A stretch of DNA of 12,638 nucleotides from Balneolaceae bacterium UBA1514 (GCA_002323515.1 DCQQ01000043.1:42044-54681); one strand, 5' to 3'; positions 1 to 8,739 are shown, counted from the stretch's first letter. Translations and numbers: made by a program. Notes: generated from the sequence alone by a model not told the origin.

Positions 1-2323
1 GATTTTTTACTGGGTTCATGAATACAGAGTCATAGACCGCTAAGTAGTTTCGAGCTATATCCCAATTCGGACCTGTGTAAGGGAATAAGTCATACCAAAC
101 AGGCTCTACAAGATTTGAGTCTAACAAGGTAGCTAGTTCTTCCTCTTCCATCGGATCAAGTAGGCTATCTTGCAGGCTTATTTCTATAGAATCCTTAAAA
201 GCAAGCAGATTAGCTTGGCCGGTAACCCAACGCTCTTGTTCGGTGAGCCACCGAGCTTGATTTTGTTGGTACAAACTATCCATGGTGATGTTTTCGATGT
301 AGTGTGTAAGACCAATACGATAGGCTTGTTCGCCAAGAATTGAATTCCCTGCAGATATACCCCAACTAAATAAACTATCTAAACCAACCTGGGTACCCAT
401 TCCAAAGCTGTTATACAGTTTCCGAAACGTGTCATACTCACTTGGTTTTGCGCTGCTATCTTGTACCATAGGGATTGAAAAATGTTCGGCTGTGCGTTTT
501 GCGTAGACGGTATTGGGGAAGTTTTGAACAATTATTACCCCCAATTCTTTTGCGCGATCTATTTGATCTCTGGTTGATGCAATCTCAGCTAGAGAATACA
601 AGGATACTGGGGCTACTTTACTTTGCGGCCGTTCTGACCAAACCTTAGAAAAATAGTATTCTGCACTATCGGTGTCATTCAGGTTTAAAAAAAATAGGTT
701 ACCGATTCCGTGATAGTAGGTGGAGAGCCGTTCATAAGCAGAATCTTTATCAGCTGGGTCAAAGGGAATAGCACTGATATCAATAGTGTATTTCTTTTGA
801 AGTTGAAGCGTGTCATTTTCATCGTTGCTGCTTTCAACCTCGCTACTGTCTTGTGTTATAGTATTACGAGCGAGAGATTCAAAACGCCAATAATCCGTCA
901 GGGACCTTCCCATCCAGAGAGCGTTAAACTGCTGAGCTGCGTCGGCACTCACTCGTTGGTCTAGTTCATTTAGGAATCCGCTATTAGAAGAGATATTAGG
1001 TCCTGTATTTGCTTCGCGATCGATGGTTACAAGGGTGTTGGCTCGGTCTTCTTGTTCTTGTTGGAGCCGCTCCAGTTCCGCTTGTTGCTTCTGCTGAATT
1101 ATTTGAATCACTGAGTCAAATTGGGCAGGTTCCAGCGAACCCAAGTACAATAAACTGTCTTCTAGTTGAACGTTCGATTTTAACCGCACATATTCACCAA
1201 AAGACGCCGATAATTCTTGAGCATTATAATATTCTGGAAGATTTTCTGAGGGCACGTTAATCCGTGCTGCCGAATCGTAATAAGCGGCAGCGAGGCTAAA
1301 GTTGTTGTTGTTAAACCGATAAATATTTGCTAAGGTATAATAAGTTAGTGCTTTCGTACGCGCTTCTGCTGGAAATAGTTGATCCCTTAACAAATCTAAG
1401 AAAATGGTTTCGGCCTTTTCAGGTCTGTTTCTTTGCAGTTCGGTTAGCCCTAATTCCAAACGAAGATCAGCGACATACTCGGTGTTCTTATCATCCTTAA
1501 CCATGTCTGCCAAAACAGAATAGGCTTCATCTACTAAACCAAGTTGTCTCGCTACATCCGCTTTTTTCTTTTGAGCTTCGAATTGTATTTCATAGTTAAA
1601 GTAATAATCCGATACACGGTCAAAGGCAGTAAAGGCATTCTGGGTATACCCTTGGAAATCATGGAGCTGTCCTAGCAGAAAAAAAGCTCGCTCTTTCAAC
1701 GCTCTACCAGGTAATGAAGCAGCCGATTGCTCGAGCAGTGGAATAGCGGCCTCATAATTTTGTCTGGCCACATAAAGCTCAGCCAGCATCGTGAGTATCT
1801 GAGCTTCCATATTTCCCAACCACTTCACATCATAGCTAGTTCGTTGTTCTTCTAGGTACTGCACGCCTTGAGTGAACAGTTCAAGCTCCATAAATACTCT
1901 AGCCTTCCAGAAAACACCTTTTTGTTGCAATAAGGGATCGTCTGTGGTTAGTAACAATTCATCGAATTTTTGGTCAGCAGAAAAGTACTCTGTTCTAAAG
2001 AAATAGGACTTTCCAATTAACTCTAAGGCATTGTCTACCCATTTACTTTCTTTGTGATCTCGTAAGATATCAGCCCCTTTATCAATGGTGTTTTGGAGTT
2101 CTTGCATTCCAGCACCAAGAGGGGTTTGGTAGACCTTGATAGGAATTAGAAAATTGTATTTTCTGGTTTGCTCAGTACTTTTGATGTACCCTTGTCCGTA
2201 GCTTAACTGGGCGTTGTAAAAAGTGTTGTAGTAGGCATTGAAGTTGACAAATCGAGATGAAAATTGCCCCGAACAACCTAGCAGTACAACACTGAACAGT
2301 AATATTCGGGATATAATTTGCAT
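1..2323 (-). CDS. porW: PorW/SprE-like type IX secretion TPR lipoprotein (3' end outside window)
   Basis: This open frame has a start codon at 2323 and no stop down to the window edge, giving about 774 residues. The N-terminus is a lipoprotein signal: R6, a hydrophobic stretch at 7-15 and a lipobox LLGC with C17. Just after it comes a Phe/Tyr/Asn-rich stretch, FNAYYNTFYNA, of the kind found at the mature N-terminus of PorW/SprE proteins. About seven TPR-like helix pairs fill residues 80-380. A Gln/Glu-rich coiled coil lies at about 400-425, and at least two more TPR-like pairs follow at about 530-600. Known family members are outer-membrane-associated lipoproteins needed for type IX secretion and gliding, usually about 850-950 residues, so the missing part may be short. 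It starts 12 bp after pyk and is probably co-transcribed with it. No purine-rich ribosome-binding site is visible. A generic TPR lipoprotein is the alternative; the family call comes from memory of the N-terminal pattern and architecture. Confidence 0.75.
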   Translation of the reverse strand, partial: MQIISRILLFSVVLLGCSGQFSSRFVNFNAYYNTFYNAQLSYGQGYIKSTEQTRKYNFLIPIKVYQTPLGAGMQELQNTIDKGADILRDHKESKWVDNALELIGKSYFFRTEYFSADQKFDELLLTTDDPLLQQKGVFWKARVFMELELFTQGVQYLEEQRTSYDVKWLGNMEAQILTMLAELYVARQNYEAAIPLLEQSAASLPGRALKERAFFLLGQLHDFQGYTQNAFTAFDRVSDYYFNYEIQFEAQKKKADVARQLGLVDEAYSVLADMVKDDKNTEYVADLRLELGLTELQRNRPEKAETIFLDLLRDQLFPAEARTKALTYYTLANIYRFNNNNFSLAAAYYDSAARINVPSENLPEYYNAQELSASFGEYVRLKSNVQLEDSLLYLGSLEPAQFDSVIQIIQQKQQAELERLQQEQEDRANTLVTIDREANTGPNISSNSGFLNELDQRVSADAAQQFNALWMGRSLTDYWRFESLARNTITQDSSEVESSNDENDTLQLQKKYTIDISAIPFDPADKDSAYERLSTYYHGIGNLFFLNLNDTDSAEYYFSKVWSERPQSKVAPVSLYSLAEIASTRDQIDRAKELGVIIVQNFPNTVYAKRTAEHFSIPMVQDSSAKPSEYDTFRKLYNSFGMGTQVGLDSLFSWGISAGNSILGEQAYRIGLTHYIENITMDSLYQQNQARWLTEQERWVTGQANLLAFKDSIEISLQDSLLDPMEEEELATLLDSNLVEPVWYDLFPYTGPNWDIARNYLAVYDSVFMNPVKN

Positions 2324-2335
2324 GTGGGAATGGAA

Positions 2336-3775
2336 TTATTCAATAATACTTATTTTCACCATGTTGGTACGGCCTCTTTGAGCCGTAGGCATACCCGTGG
2401 CTACAACTACTCGGTCACCTACTTTTACTTGGCCATTATCTTTGAGATAATCCTCCATAATCTTTACACTTTGTTCTGTATCGAAGAGTTGTCTTAATCG
2501 GATAGAGCGAACTCCCCAAACAAGATTCAATTGGCGGCGTACTTTTTGAGATTCAGTGAAAGCAAAAATCGGCACTTTAGGTCTGAATTTAGCAATTCGG
2601 CGAGCCGTACTCCCAGAATGGGTAATGGTACTTATTAATGCGCTATCAGCTTTTTCGGACAACAAAACGCAAGTATGAGCAAGTGACTCGATAATTTGTT
2701 TGTCTGGATCGGTTGGTTTGTTGTATTCCAGGCTGTTATAGAGTTGTATTCTACGCTCTTCAATTTTCCTACAAATACGGTCCATTACGTTTACTGCTTC
2801 CATGGGGTATTTACCTGCTGCAGTTTCTCCAGAAAGCATGACAGCGTCAGTTCCATCGAGTACTGCATTAGCCACATCTGAGGTTTCGGCTCGAGTGGGT
2901 CTTGGGTTTTTAATCATAGAATCGAGCATCTGGGTAGCAGTGATTACAGGCTTACCAACCGCCCTACATTTTTCGATAATAGTTTTCTGAATAAAAGGTA
3001 CTTCTTCGGCTGGTATTTCAATGCCCAAATCACCTCGAGCGACCATAATACCATCGGCTTGCTCAATGATTGCATCTATACATTCAACGGCTTCAGGTTT
3101 TTCTATTTTAGCAATTACGCCAGCCTCAGAGCCAAGATCCTTCAATAATTTTTTTAAATCTATCACTTCTTTGGGATTTCGTACAAAAGACAGGGCAATG
3201 TAATCGGCATCCATTTTAACAGCGAATTCCAGATCTTTTCGATCTTTCTCCGTTAGGGCAGGTATAGATATTTTTACATTTGGTAAGTTTACCCCTTTAC
3301 GAGATTTTAATAATCCACCTACAATAACCTTTATTTTTAGTGTTTTTTCTAGGCATTCAGTTACTTTGAACTCCAAGAGTCCATCATCTAAGAGAATGGT
3401 ATTACCCACTTTGGCCTCCTGTGGGAGCTTATCATAGTCAATAGGTACATAGTCAGATGTTCCAATGATTTGTTCGGAGGTTAAGGTGATTTCACTACCC
3501 TCCACCAATACCTGTCCATCGTCTTTCATTTGTCCCACTCTAATTTTTGGACCTTGTAGATCCGCTAAAACGGGTATGCTATAGTTAAATTCACGTGCAG
3601 CCTTTCGTATGAATCCGATACTGCGTTCATGAATTTCGTAAGCGCCATGGGAGAAATTGATTCGGGCAACATTCATCCCGTGAAGCAATAGGTTGTTAAT
3701 ACCTTCCTGAGTAAAACAACTGGGTCCGATGGTACAAACGATTTTTGTTTTTCGACGAGGAGTGATCATATGCAT
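2336..3775 (-). CDS. pyk: Pyruvate kinase
   Basis: Cytoplasmic glycolytic enzyme converting phosphoenolpyruvate and ADP to pyruvate and ATP; 479 residues. The substrate loop ARINFSHG (R38, N40, S42, H43) and ADLQGPKIR (D72, K77) are present. So are the catalytic KIEKPEA block with K223 and metal ligand E225, VARGDLG with metal ligand D249, and ITATQML with T281 followed by NPRPTRAE. The B domain occupies roughly residues 78-170. The C-terminal allosteric domain (about 355-479) ends at VKISI, and the extra PEP-utiliser domain of Bacillus enzymes is absent. The start is MHMITPRRKTKIVC; the second ATG (3769) is equally possible because neither has a Shine-Dalgarno sequence. It is the first gene of a probable two-gene unit with the PorW-like gene and diverges from the GWxTD gene. 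By a hand alignment, the residue matching rabbit Glu117, which governs potassium dependence, seems to be Val in GQVLVEG. Confidence 0.98.
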   Translation of the reverse strand: MHMITPRRKTKIVCTIGPSCFTQEGINNLLLHGMNVARINFSHGAYEIHERSIGFIRKAAREFNYSIPVLADLQGPKIRVGQMKDDGQVLVEGSEITLTSEQIIGTSDYVPIDYDKLPQEAKVGNTILLDDGLLEFKVTECLEKTLKIKVIVGGLLKSRKGVNLPNVKISIPALTEKDRKDLEFAVKMDADYIALSFVRNPKEVIDLKKLLKDLGSEAGVIAKIEKPEAVECIDAIIEQADGIMVARGDLGIEIPAEEVPFIQKTIIEKCRAVGKPVITATQMLDSMIKNPRPTRAETSDVANAVLDGTDAVMLSGETAAGKYPMEAVNVMDRICRKIEERRIQLYNSLEYNKPTDPDKQIIESLAHTCVLLSEKADSALISTITHSGSTARRIAKFRPKVPIFAFTESQKVRRQLNLVWGVRSIRLRQLFDTEQSVKIMEDYLKDNGQVKVGDRVVVATGMPTAQRGRTNMVKISIIE

Positions 3776-3792
3776 ATAAGTAATTTGATGAT

Positions 3793-3834
3793 ATTATAGC
3801 AGTCTTTGGAAGATACTACACTAATGTAAAGATA
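3793..3834 (-). promoter_or_regulatory. Candidate promoter elements for pyk
   Basis: Read on the minus strand, TATCTTTA (3834-3827) matches five of the six fixed positions of the Bacteroidota -7 consensus TAnnTTTG. Nearer the gene, TATAAT (3798-3793) matches a classical -10 box. Neither has a convincing upstream partner (-33 TTTG or -35 TTGACA), so this is only a location where pyk transcription could begin. The two options would give leaders of roughly 45 and 12 nt. Confidence 0.25.
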
Positions 3835-3854
3835 ATTTAATTGTTTGTAAGCTA

Positions 3855-3869
3855 CTGAAACGATTTCAG
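3855..3869. promoter_or_regulatory. Perfect dyad CTGAAA-CGA-TTTCAG, operator candidate
   Basis: Six-base inverted arms flank a 3-base centre in the 236-bp divergent region between pyk and the GWxTD gene (3776-4011). It lies about 80 bp upstream of pyk and about 140 bp upstream of the GWxTD start. The dyad resembles a small dimer-binding operator. A run of seven T follows on the plus strand, but the stem is too short and AT-rich for a confident terminator. A second perfect palindrome, ACTATATAGT, lies at 3882-3891 and could be part of a promoter. No start codon with a plausible gene lies in this stretch. Confidence 0.35.
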
Positions 3870-4011
3870 CATTTTTTTACTACTATATAGTGACGTTATC
3901 AATTTTTATTTGATCGTGAAACTTGGTTGTGTAAAAGAACTACGTAATACGCAACATTGGAGCATATTTTTATACATTATATATGCAGCCATCTGCCAAA
4001 TTATTTATTGC

Positions 4012-5478
4012 ATGCAAAAAAAAATAAATATAGCACTTCAATCTGTGCCTAGAGTTCACCTAGGTAGGTTAATTATCATGTTACCCTTCTTGTTAGGCTA
4101 TTTTTTTGTGGGCTGTAATAATGCATATATAGAAGAAGTGGATAGGGCGGCGGATTATGATTATAGACCCGGCTATCCTGAGCTCAGGGTGGTAGGTGCT
4201 GGTTTAGTAGATGTTGAGACGGATAGTGCCTTTATTGAAATATCGGCAGAGGTAGTTTATGCAAGTCTCGTATTCAAAAAGATAGACGAGTTGTTTCAGT
4301 CGTCTATTGAATTGGATGTTCAACTCGCTGATCAAAATGAACCAGATCGACTAATAAAGTCTGATAATACCGAATATGTGATTTCTGATTCTACTTCATC
4401 GGTAGTCAATAGTCAGGATGCATATACTATTAAGAGAAGTATACCAGTAGATCCTGGAGTGTACACCGTCCGAGTAATACTAAGAGATGCCTCAAATGAA
4501 CGAGAAAGCTATCGAGAACTTTCAATTGAGATTCCAAATCCGACCGAAAAGCGTAGCCATCTAACCAATATTCAGGTATTTGCAAAAGATCAGAAAGCCA
4601 GTAATTCATTTTTTGAAGCAATAACCACTTATAACTTGTCGGAGAGAAGCGATTCGGTTCGCTTGGTATTTCAAGTAACAAATAACAAAATCAATGAGCC
4701 GCAAACCATAGACACCCGTCTTTTAAAATTTGACTCAGATACCTCACATGCTCGGCCTATGAGTTGGCCTGATTATACCCCCGCAAGTGTGCCTTATAAA
4801 GGGATTGATTATGGGGAGTTTGAAGTATTGAATAATTCTAAGCGTATACTTAGTCAACCAGGCACTGTTACTATTGAGTTTTTCTTTGAAGAACTAACGA
4901 GAGGTAATTACCGATTTGAAGTTCGTACGGAAGTAGGAGGAGAAGAAATCTACAAGGCTCGAGATTTTAGCGTAAAAAGTCCGCATTACCCTTCGCTTAG
5001 AATACCCAATGAATTAGCTGCACCTTTAGTGTACTTGATGAGAGAAGAAGACCATGAGAAATTAATGTCTATCTCAGACCCAAAAGAGCAAAAATTGGCT
5101 GTAGATCGATTTTGGCTCTCAAATATCAAGAATACTACCAAAGCGTTACAGGTTATCGAACTCTATTATGAGCGGGTAGAAGAAGCAAATAAGCAATTTT
5201 CGAATTATAAGGAGGGTTGGAAGACCGATATGGGCATGATGTACATCCTTTTTGGACCACCCTGGTATATTGAAAGTACATTAGAAATGAAAACATGGAG
5301 GTACTCTAATGATTTCTATAATCCTGAAAGTAACTTTACCTTCAAATCTTACAAGTTTAAAAATAAATATTATCCATTTGATAATTTTCAACTTCTCAGA
5401 AATCAACAGTATTTCAGTTTGGAATACAGACAAACACAGAAGTGGTTAAGTGGAAGTATTTTGAGGGACAATATTTAG
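4012..5478 (+). CDS. GWxTD-domain lipoprotein of unknown function
   Basis: Predicted 488-residue envelope lipoprotein. I chose the ATG at 4012 because it gives a basic n-region (K3, K4, R13, R18), a hydrophobic core at about 19-34 and a lipobox-like VGC with C35. The frame is open upstream to a TTG at 3910, but that would place 34 extra residues before the signal peptide. An ATG at 4078 would leave no basic residues. Residues 60-320 look like beta-rich modules of unknown type. The C-terminal third, from about 340, matches the GWxTD domain: a helical stretch LMREEDHEKL, then an RFW motif, then GWKTD at 402-406 followed by YILFGPP. The family is common in Bacteroidota and relatives, but I know of no firm function. 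The stop lies 147 bp before susC on the same strand, and the intervening operator-like sites argue for separate transcription. Confidence 0.88.
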   Translation: MQKKINIALQSVPRVHLGRLIIMLPFLLGYFFVGCNNAYIEEVDRAADYDYRPGYPELRVVGAGLVDVETDSAFIEISAEVVYASLVFKKIDELFQSSIELDVQLADQNEPDRLIKSDNTEYVISDSTSSVVNSQDAYTIKRSIPVDPGVYTVRVILRDASNERESYRELSIEIPNPTEKRSHLTNIQVFAKDQKASNSFFEAITTYNLSERSDSVRLVFQVTNNKINEPQTIDTRLLKFDSDTSHARPMSWPDYTPASVPYKGIDYGEFEVLNNSKRILSQPGTVTIEFFFEELTRGNYRFEVRTEVGGEEIYKARDFSVKSPHYPSLRIPNELAAPLVYLMREEDHEKLMSISDPKEQKLAVDRFWLSNIKNTTKALQVIELYYERVEEANKQFSNYKEGWKTDMGMMYILFGPPWYIESTLEMKTWRYSNDFYNPESNFTFKSYKFKNKYYPFDNFQLLRNQQYFSLEYRQTQKWLSGSILRDNI

Positions 5479-5536
5479 TTGTAAAAAAATATGTTAATAT
5501 TTATTTTATTTTAATTACATATAGTTTACATTAAGC

Positions 5537-5570
5537 TGTCTGCATAAAACAGTTGTCTGCATATTGCAGA
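5537..5570. promoter_or_regulatory. Two operator-like sites upstream of susC
   Basis: The ten bases TGTCTGCATA occur twice, at 5537-5546 and 5554-5563, 17 bp apart. The second copy forms part of a perfect dyad TCTGCA-TAT-TGCAGA (5556-5570). The first (5539-5553, TCTGCATAAAACAGT) is a degraded copy agreeing at 11 of 15 positions. This arrangement suits two bound dimers of one regulator. The sites lie 56-89 bp before the susC start, within a 147-bp intergenic region (5479-5625) that holds no other recognisable gene. I could not identify a clear -7/-33 promoter near them. Confidence 0.5.
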
Positions 5571-5614
5571 AAAGTTTTTAACAAATACTAATTACTAAAT
5601 AATAAAACTTAACT

Positions 5615-5619
5615 AGAGG
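5615..5619 (+). promoter_or_regulatory. Shine-Dalgarno-like AGAGG before susC
   Basis: AGAGG ends six bases before the susC ATG at 5626. It is unusual here because the other genes in the window lack a purine-rich site. It supports the chosen start, which also gives a clean signal peptide. Confidence 0.45.
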
Positions 5620-5625
5620 TCATCT

Positions 5626-8600
5626 ATGTTCAAGAAGCTACTCTCACTAGCAATCCTGTCTAGTTTATTTACAGTCAGTGCTTTTGCTCAAAGTGGAACA
5701 TTATCTGGTACGGTAACTGATGCCAGTACAGGCGAATCACTACCGGCAGTAAATGTCGTATTAACAGAAATCATGAAAGGTGCATCTACCAATGCTGATG
5801 GGGAATACCAAATTTCAGGTATTGAACCAGGTACATATACAGTAGAAGTAACTTATATTGGCTACTCAACAATCTCTCAAGATGTCAGTATTTCAGCTGG
5901 GACTAACACTCTCAATTTTGAAATGGCCACGGATATCGGCTTACTCGATGAAATCGTTGTCTCAGGGGTTGCCGATGGTACACCAAGAAAAAAATTAACA
6001 GTTTCAGTTGCTAAAGTAGATGCTGCTCAGTTGAGTAAAGTACCTGCAACATCGGTTGCTAGCTCACTTTCTGCGAAGGTATCTGGGGTTCAAATACGAA
6101 CTACATCTGGAACACCTGGTGGTTCTGCTGATATTCAGGTTCGATCTGATAACAACCTTAGCGTGGGTTCAAATCCACTTGTTATTGTGGATGGTGTCAT
6201 TATAGAAGGAGGATTAGGTGACATAAATACGGATGACATCGAAAGTATAGAGGTTGTAAAAGGTGCTGCTGCATCTGCTCTTTATGGATCTCGTGCAGGT
6301 AATGGTGTTGTAGTAGTTAGCACAAAGCGTGGCGCAGGACTTGCAGATGGTGACGTTAATGTTACTATACGCCAAGAAGTTGGATTTCAGAATCTAGACA
6401 AATTCATTGATTTAGCAGAGCATCATGCATTCGGACTCGCAGCTGATGCAGCGCCTGACACCGATAATGATGGAAGACCAGATTACACAAATTATGCTGG
6501 TGTAGTTTATCCAGCTGGTTACATGGGAGGATATGATCCTAACATCATTGGATCAAGAGTTACAGAAGATGACCAATACATGGACAATGAATTTGCATTC
6601 AATCAAAATATTCAAGAACAATTTTTCCAGACTGGTACTAATATGACCAATTACTTTGCTCTTGCATCAAGGGTAGGTGGCATCAACTTATTTACAAGTT
6701 TCGAAAACAACCAACAAGAAGGTATTATCCCTAATACAGATGGTTATGGTAGACGTAATTTTAGAGTTAATACCGACTGGCAAGTTAATGACTGGTTAAA
6801 GATTTCTACATCTAACTTAGTGATTAGAACTACTTCTAATACACCTGGTGGTGGATCTGGTCTATTTTTTGATCTTGTACTTGCTGAGCCCGATAATAAT
6901 TTATACATGAATAACCCAGTTGACGGTCAGGCATATTATCTAAGACACAATCACTGGAGTAATGAAGAAAATCCACTATATGGTACTTCTAAGAATGATA
7001 GAGACACTTATGGACAAAGGTTCTTAGGTAACTATTCAGCAACAGCTGATGTTACTGATTGGCTAGAGTTAAAAGCTACTTACTCTATGGAGAATAATAA
7101 TGAGCGCTATACATCATTATATCCTTATGATTATTGGATAATTGGTGGAAGTGACCCATACGGAATTACGTATTCTGAAGGTTCTCTATACAAGTACTCA
7201 CAAGAAACACAGTCTGAGAACACACAGCTTTTTGCAACTACTAGATTCCAGTTTGGTGATCTTTTTGCAAAATTCCAGTTTAGTTACTTAAATGAAGATT
7301 TCCATACTGAATGGTTCAATGCTTCTGGTAATGACTTTAAGGTGTTAGGGATCCCTGGCTTTGACGCAATGGACCCTGCTGATATCACTGCGGATAATTA
7401 TCAGGCTGATATTAGATCAGAAAACTATTTCGGTATTATGTCTTTAGACTATGACGACAAGTATTTGTTTGATGCGATGTATAGATTGGATCAGTCATCT
7501 CTCTTTGGTGAAGACAATAGAACCAATCCATACTACAGAGTATCTGCAGCATACCGTATTACTGAAGATTTTGATTTAGAAATGTTTGACGAATTAAAAG
7601 TTCGTGTTGCTCAAGGAACTGCTGGTATTCGACCATCGTTTGCATGGCAGTATGAGACATTCTCTTTAGTTTCTGGTAGTACAAGTAAATCACAGTTAGG
7701 TAACAAAGAATTGAAGCCTTCTGAAACAAAAGAAACTGAATTTGCTATAAACGGTACATTCATGCAGAACTTCAGTTTTGAGTTCATATATGCACAATCA
7801 ACTACTACTGATCAATTCCTAAACGTACCTTTATTGCCAGTAACTGGTTATTCAAGTCAGTATCAGAATGCAGGTACATTAGAGGGTGAAACTTTCGAAT
7901 TCAACCTGCAAGCTAATTTAATCAGAACTAAAGATCTGCTTTGGGATATGGGTTTAACTTGGTCTAAGTCATCTCAGACTATTACTGAGTTAAGCGTACC
8001 TCCATTCCAGTCTGGTCCTAGTGGTCTATTTTACATCCGAGAAGGCGAGACTTATGGTGCTATCTACGGATATGACTGGGTTACTTCTCTAGCTCAAATT
8101 GAATCAAACCTTGCTTCTTATGGTGGAACTATGGCCGATTATGAGGTAAATAACCAAGGTTATGTGGTTGCAGCAGGAACGCAAGGTACTGTAGACGAAA
8201 AACCTATAAAAATGAAAGATGAGTTCGGTAACAATGCTTTTGTCAAAATCGGTGATGGACGTCCTGACTGGACAGCTGGTTTATCTAATACTGTTAGCTG
8301 GAAAGGATTATCAGCCTATGTATTGATTGATTTTAAGCAAGGTGGAGATGTTTACAATAGAAAAAGCCAATGGTTAACTAGAGATAGTAGAAATGGTATT
8401 ATGGATGTAGCAGGGTTACCTGAAGCAGAGAAAAAGACTATGACTTACTATCAAACATTCTACGATGTTAACACTAACAACAGATATTGGGTAGAGGACG
8501 GTACTTATATCAAACTAAGAGAAGTTTCATTAAGCTACCAATTCACACCTGATAATCTAAGTCTACTAGGTGACCAAATGGAGAATATTACATTCTCTGT

Positions 8601-8739
8601 ATTAGGTAGAAACTTATTGACAATAACAGATTACAGTGGTTACGATCCTGAAGCTGGTAGTATCAGAAATCCATTTGATGCAACAGGTCAGTATCCAAAC
8701 TTCAGAAATATCGCGTTCTCTGTTAAATTTGACTTTTAA
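5626..8739 (+). CDS. SusC/RagA-family TonB-dependent outer-membrane transporter
   Basis: A 1037-residue outer-membrane beta-barrel that imports a substrate captured by the SusD partner, powered by TonB. A Sec signal peptide (K3, K4, hydrophobic core, SAFA) is probably cut after A21. A carboxypeptidase-regulatory-like beta domain spans about 23-105. A TonB-box-like DEIVVSG sits at 108-114, and the plug at about 120-236 contains SGVQIRTTSGTPGG and ASALYGSRAGNGVVVV. The barrel fills the rest and ends in the aromatic strand SVKFDF. An acidic DTDNDGRPD motif at 278-286 resembles an EF-hand-type calcium loop in an early extracellular segment. The length is normal for the family. The susD gene starts 18 bp downstream, so the two are surely co-transcribed. 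No ECF sigma/anti-sigma pair or glycoside hydrolase is nearby. The substrate cannot be read from the sequence; peptides, as for RagAB, are one possibility. Confidence 0.97.
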   Translation: MFKKLLSLAILSSLFTVSAFAQSGTLSGTVTDASTGESLPAVNVVLTEIMKGASTNADGEYQISGIEPGTYTVEVTYIGYSTISQDVSISAGTNTLNFEMATDIGLLDEIVVSGVADGTPRKKLTVSVAKVDAAQLSKVPATSVASSLSAKVSGVQIRTTSGTPGGSADIQVRSDNNLSVGSNPLVIVDGVIIEGGLGDINTDDIESIEVVKGAAASALYGSRAGNGVVVVSTKRGAGLADGDVNVTIRQEVGFQNLDKFIDLAEHHAFGLAADAAPDTDNDGRPDYTNYAGVVYPAGYMGGYDPNIIGSRVTEDDQYMDNEFAFNQNIQEQFFQTGTNMTNYFALASRVGGINLFTSFENNQQEGIIPNTDGYGRRNFRVNTDWQVNDWLKISTSNLVIRTTSNTPGGGSGLFFDLVLAEPDNNLYMNNPVDGQAYYLRHNHWSNEENPLYGTSKNDRDTYGQRFLGNYSATADVTDWLELKATYSMENNNERYTSLYPYDYWIIGGSDPYGITYSEGSLYKYSQETQSENTQLFATTRFQFGDLFAKFQFSYLNEDFHTEWFNASGNDFKVLGIPGFDAMDPADITADNYQADIRSENYFGIMSLDYDDKYLFDAMYRLDQSSLFGEDNRTNPYYRVSAAYRITEDFDLEMFDELKVRVAQGTAGIRPSFAWQYETFSLVSGSTSKSQLGNKELKPSETKETEFAINGTFMQNFSFEFIYAQSTTTDQFLNVPLLPVTGYSSQYQNAGTLEGETFEFNLQANLIRTKDLLWDMGLTWSKSSQTITELSVPPFQSGPSGLFYIREGETYGAIYGYDWVTSLAQIESNLASYGGTMADYEVNNQGYVVAAGTQGTVDEKPIKMKDEFGNNAFVKIGDGRPDWTAGLSNTVSWKGLSAYVLIDFKQGGDVYNRKSQWLTRDSRNGIMDVAGLPEAEKKTMTYYQTFYDVNTNNRYWVEDGTYIKLREVSLSYQFTPDNLSLLGDQMENITFSVLGRNLLTITDYSGYDPEAGSIRNPFDATGQYPNFRNIAFSVKFDF

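Noticed and set aside
710..1260. Two plus-strand open frames (84 and 83 residues) within the left 1.3 kb
   Set aside because: They lie antisense inside the continuous PorW-like frame, show no recognisable domain, and have compositions typical of antisense shadows.
2696..3203. Three plus-strand open frames inside pyk
   Set aside because: They overlap the highly conserved pyruvate kinase coding sequence on the other strand and match nothing.
3768..3777. Palindrome ATATGCATAT across the pyk start codon
   Set aside because: It is short, AT-rich and arises largely from the ATG-CAT-ATG start; chance is the simplest explanation.
3910..4011. 34-residue N-terminal extension of the GWxTD protein from a TTG codon
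   Set aside because: It would put a second hydrophobic stretch ahead of a proper lipoprotein signal peptide; the ATG at 4012 gives a normal exported lipoprotein.
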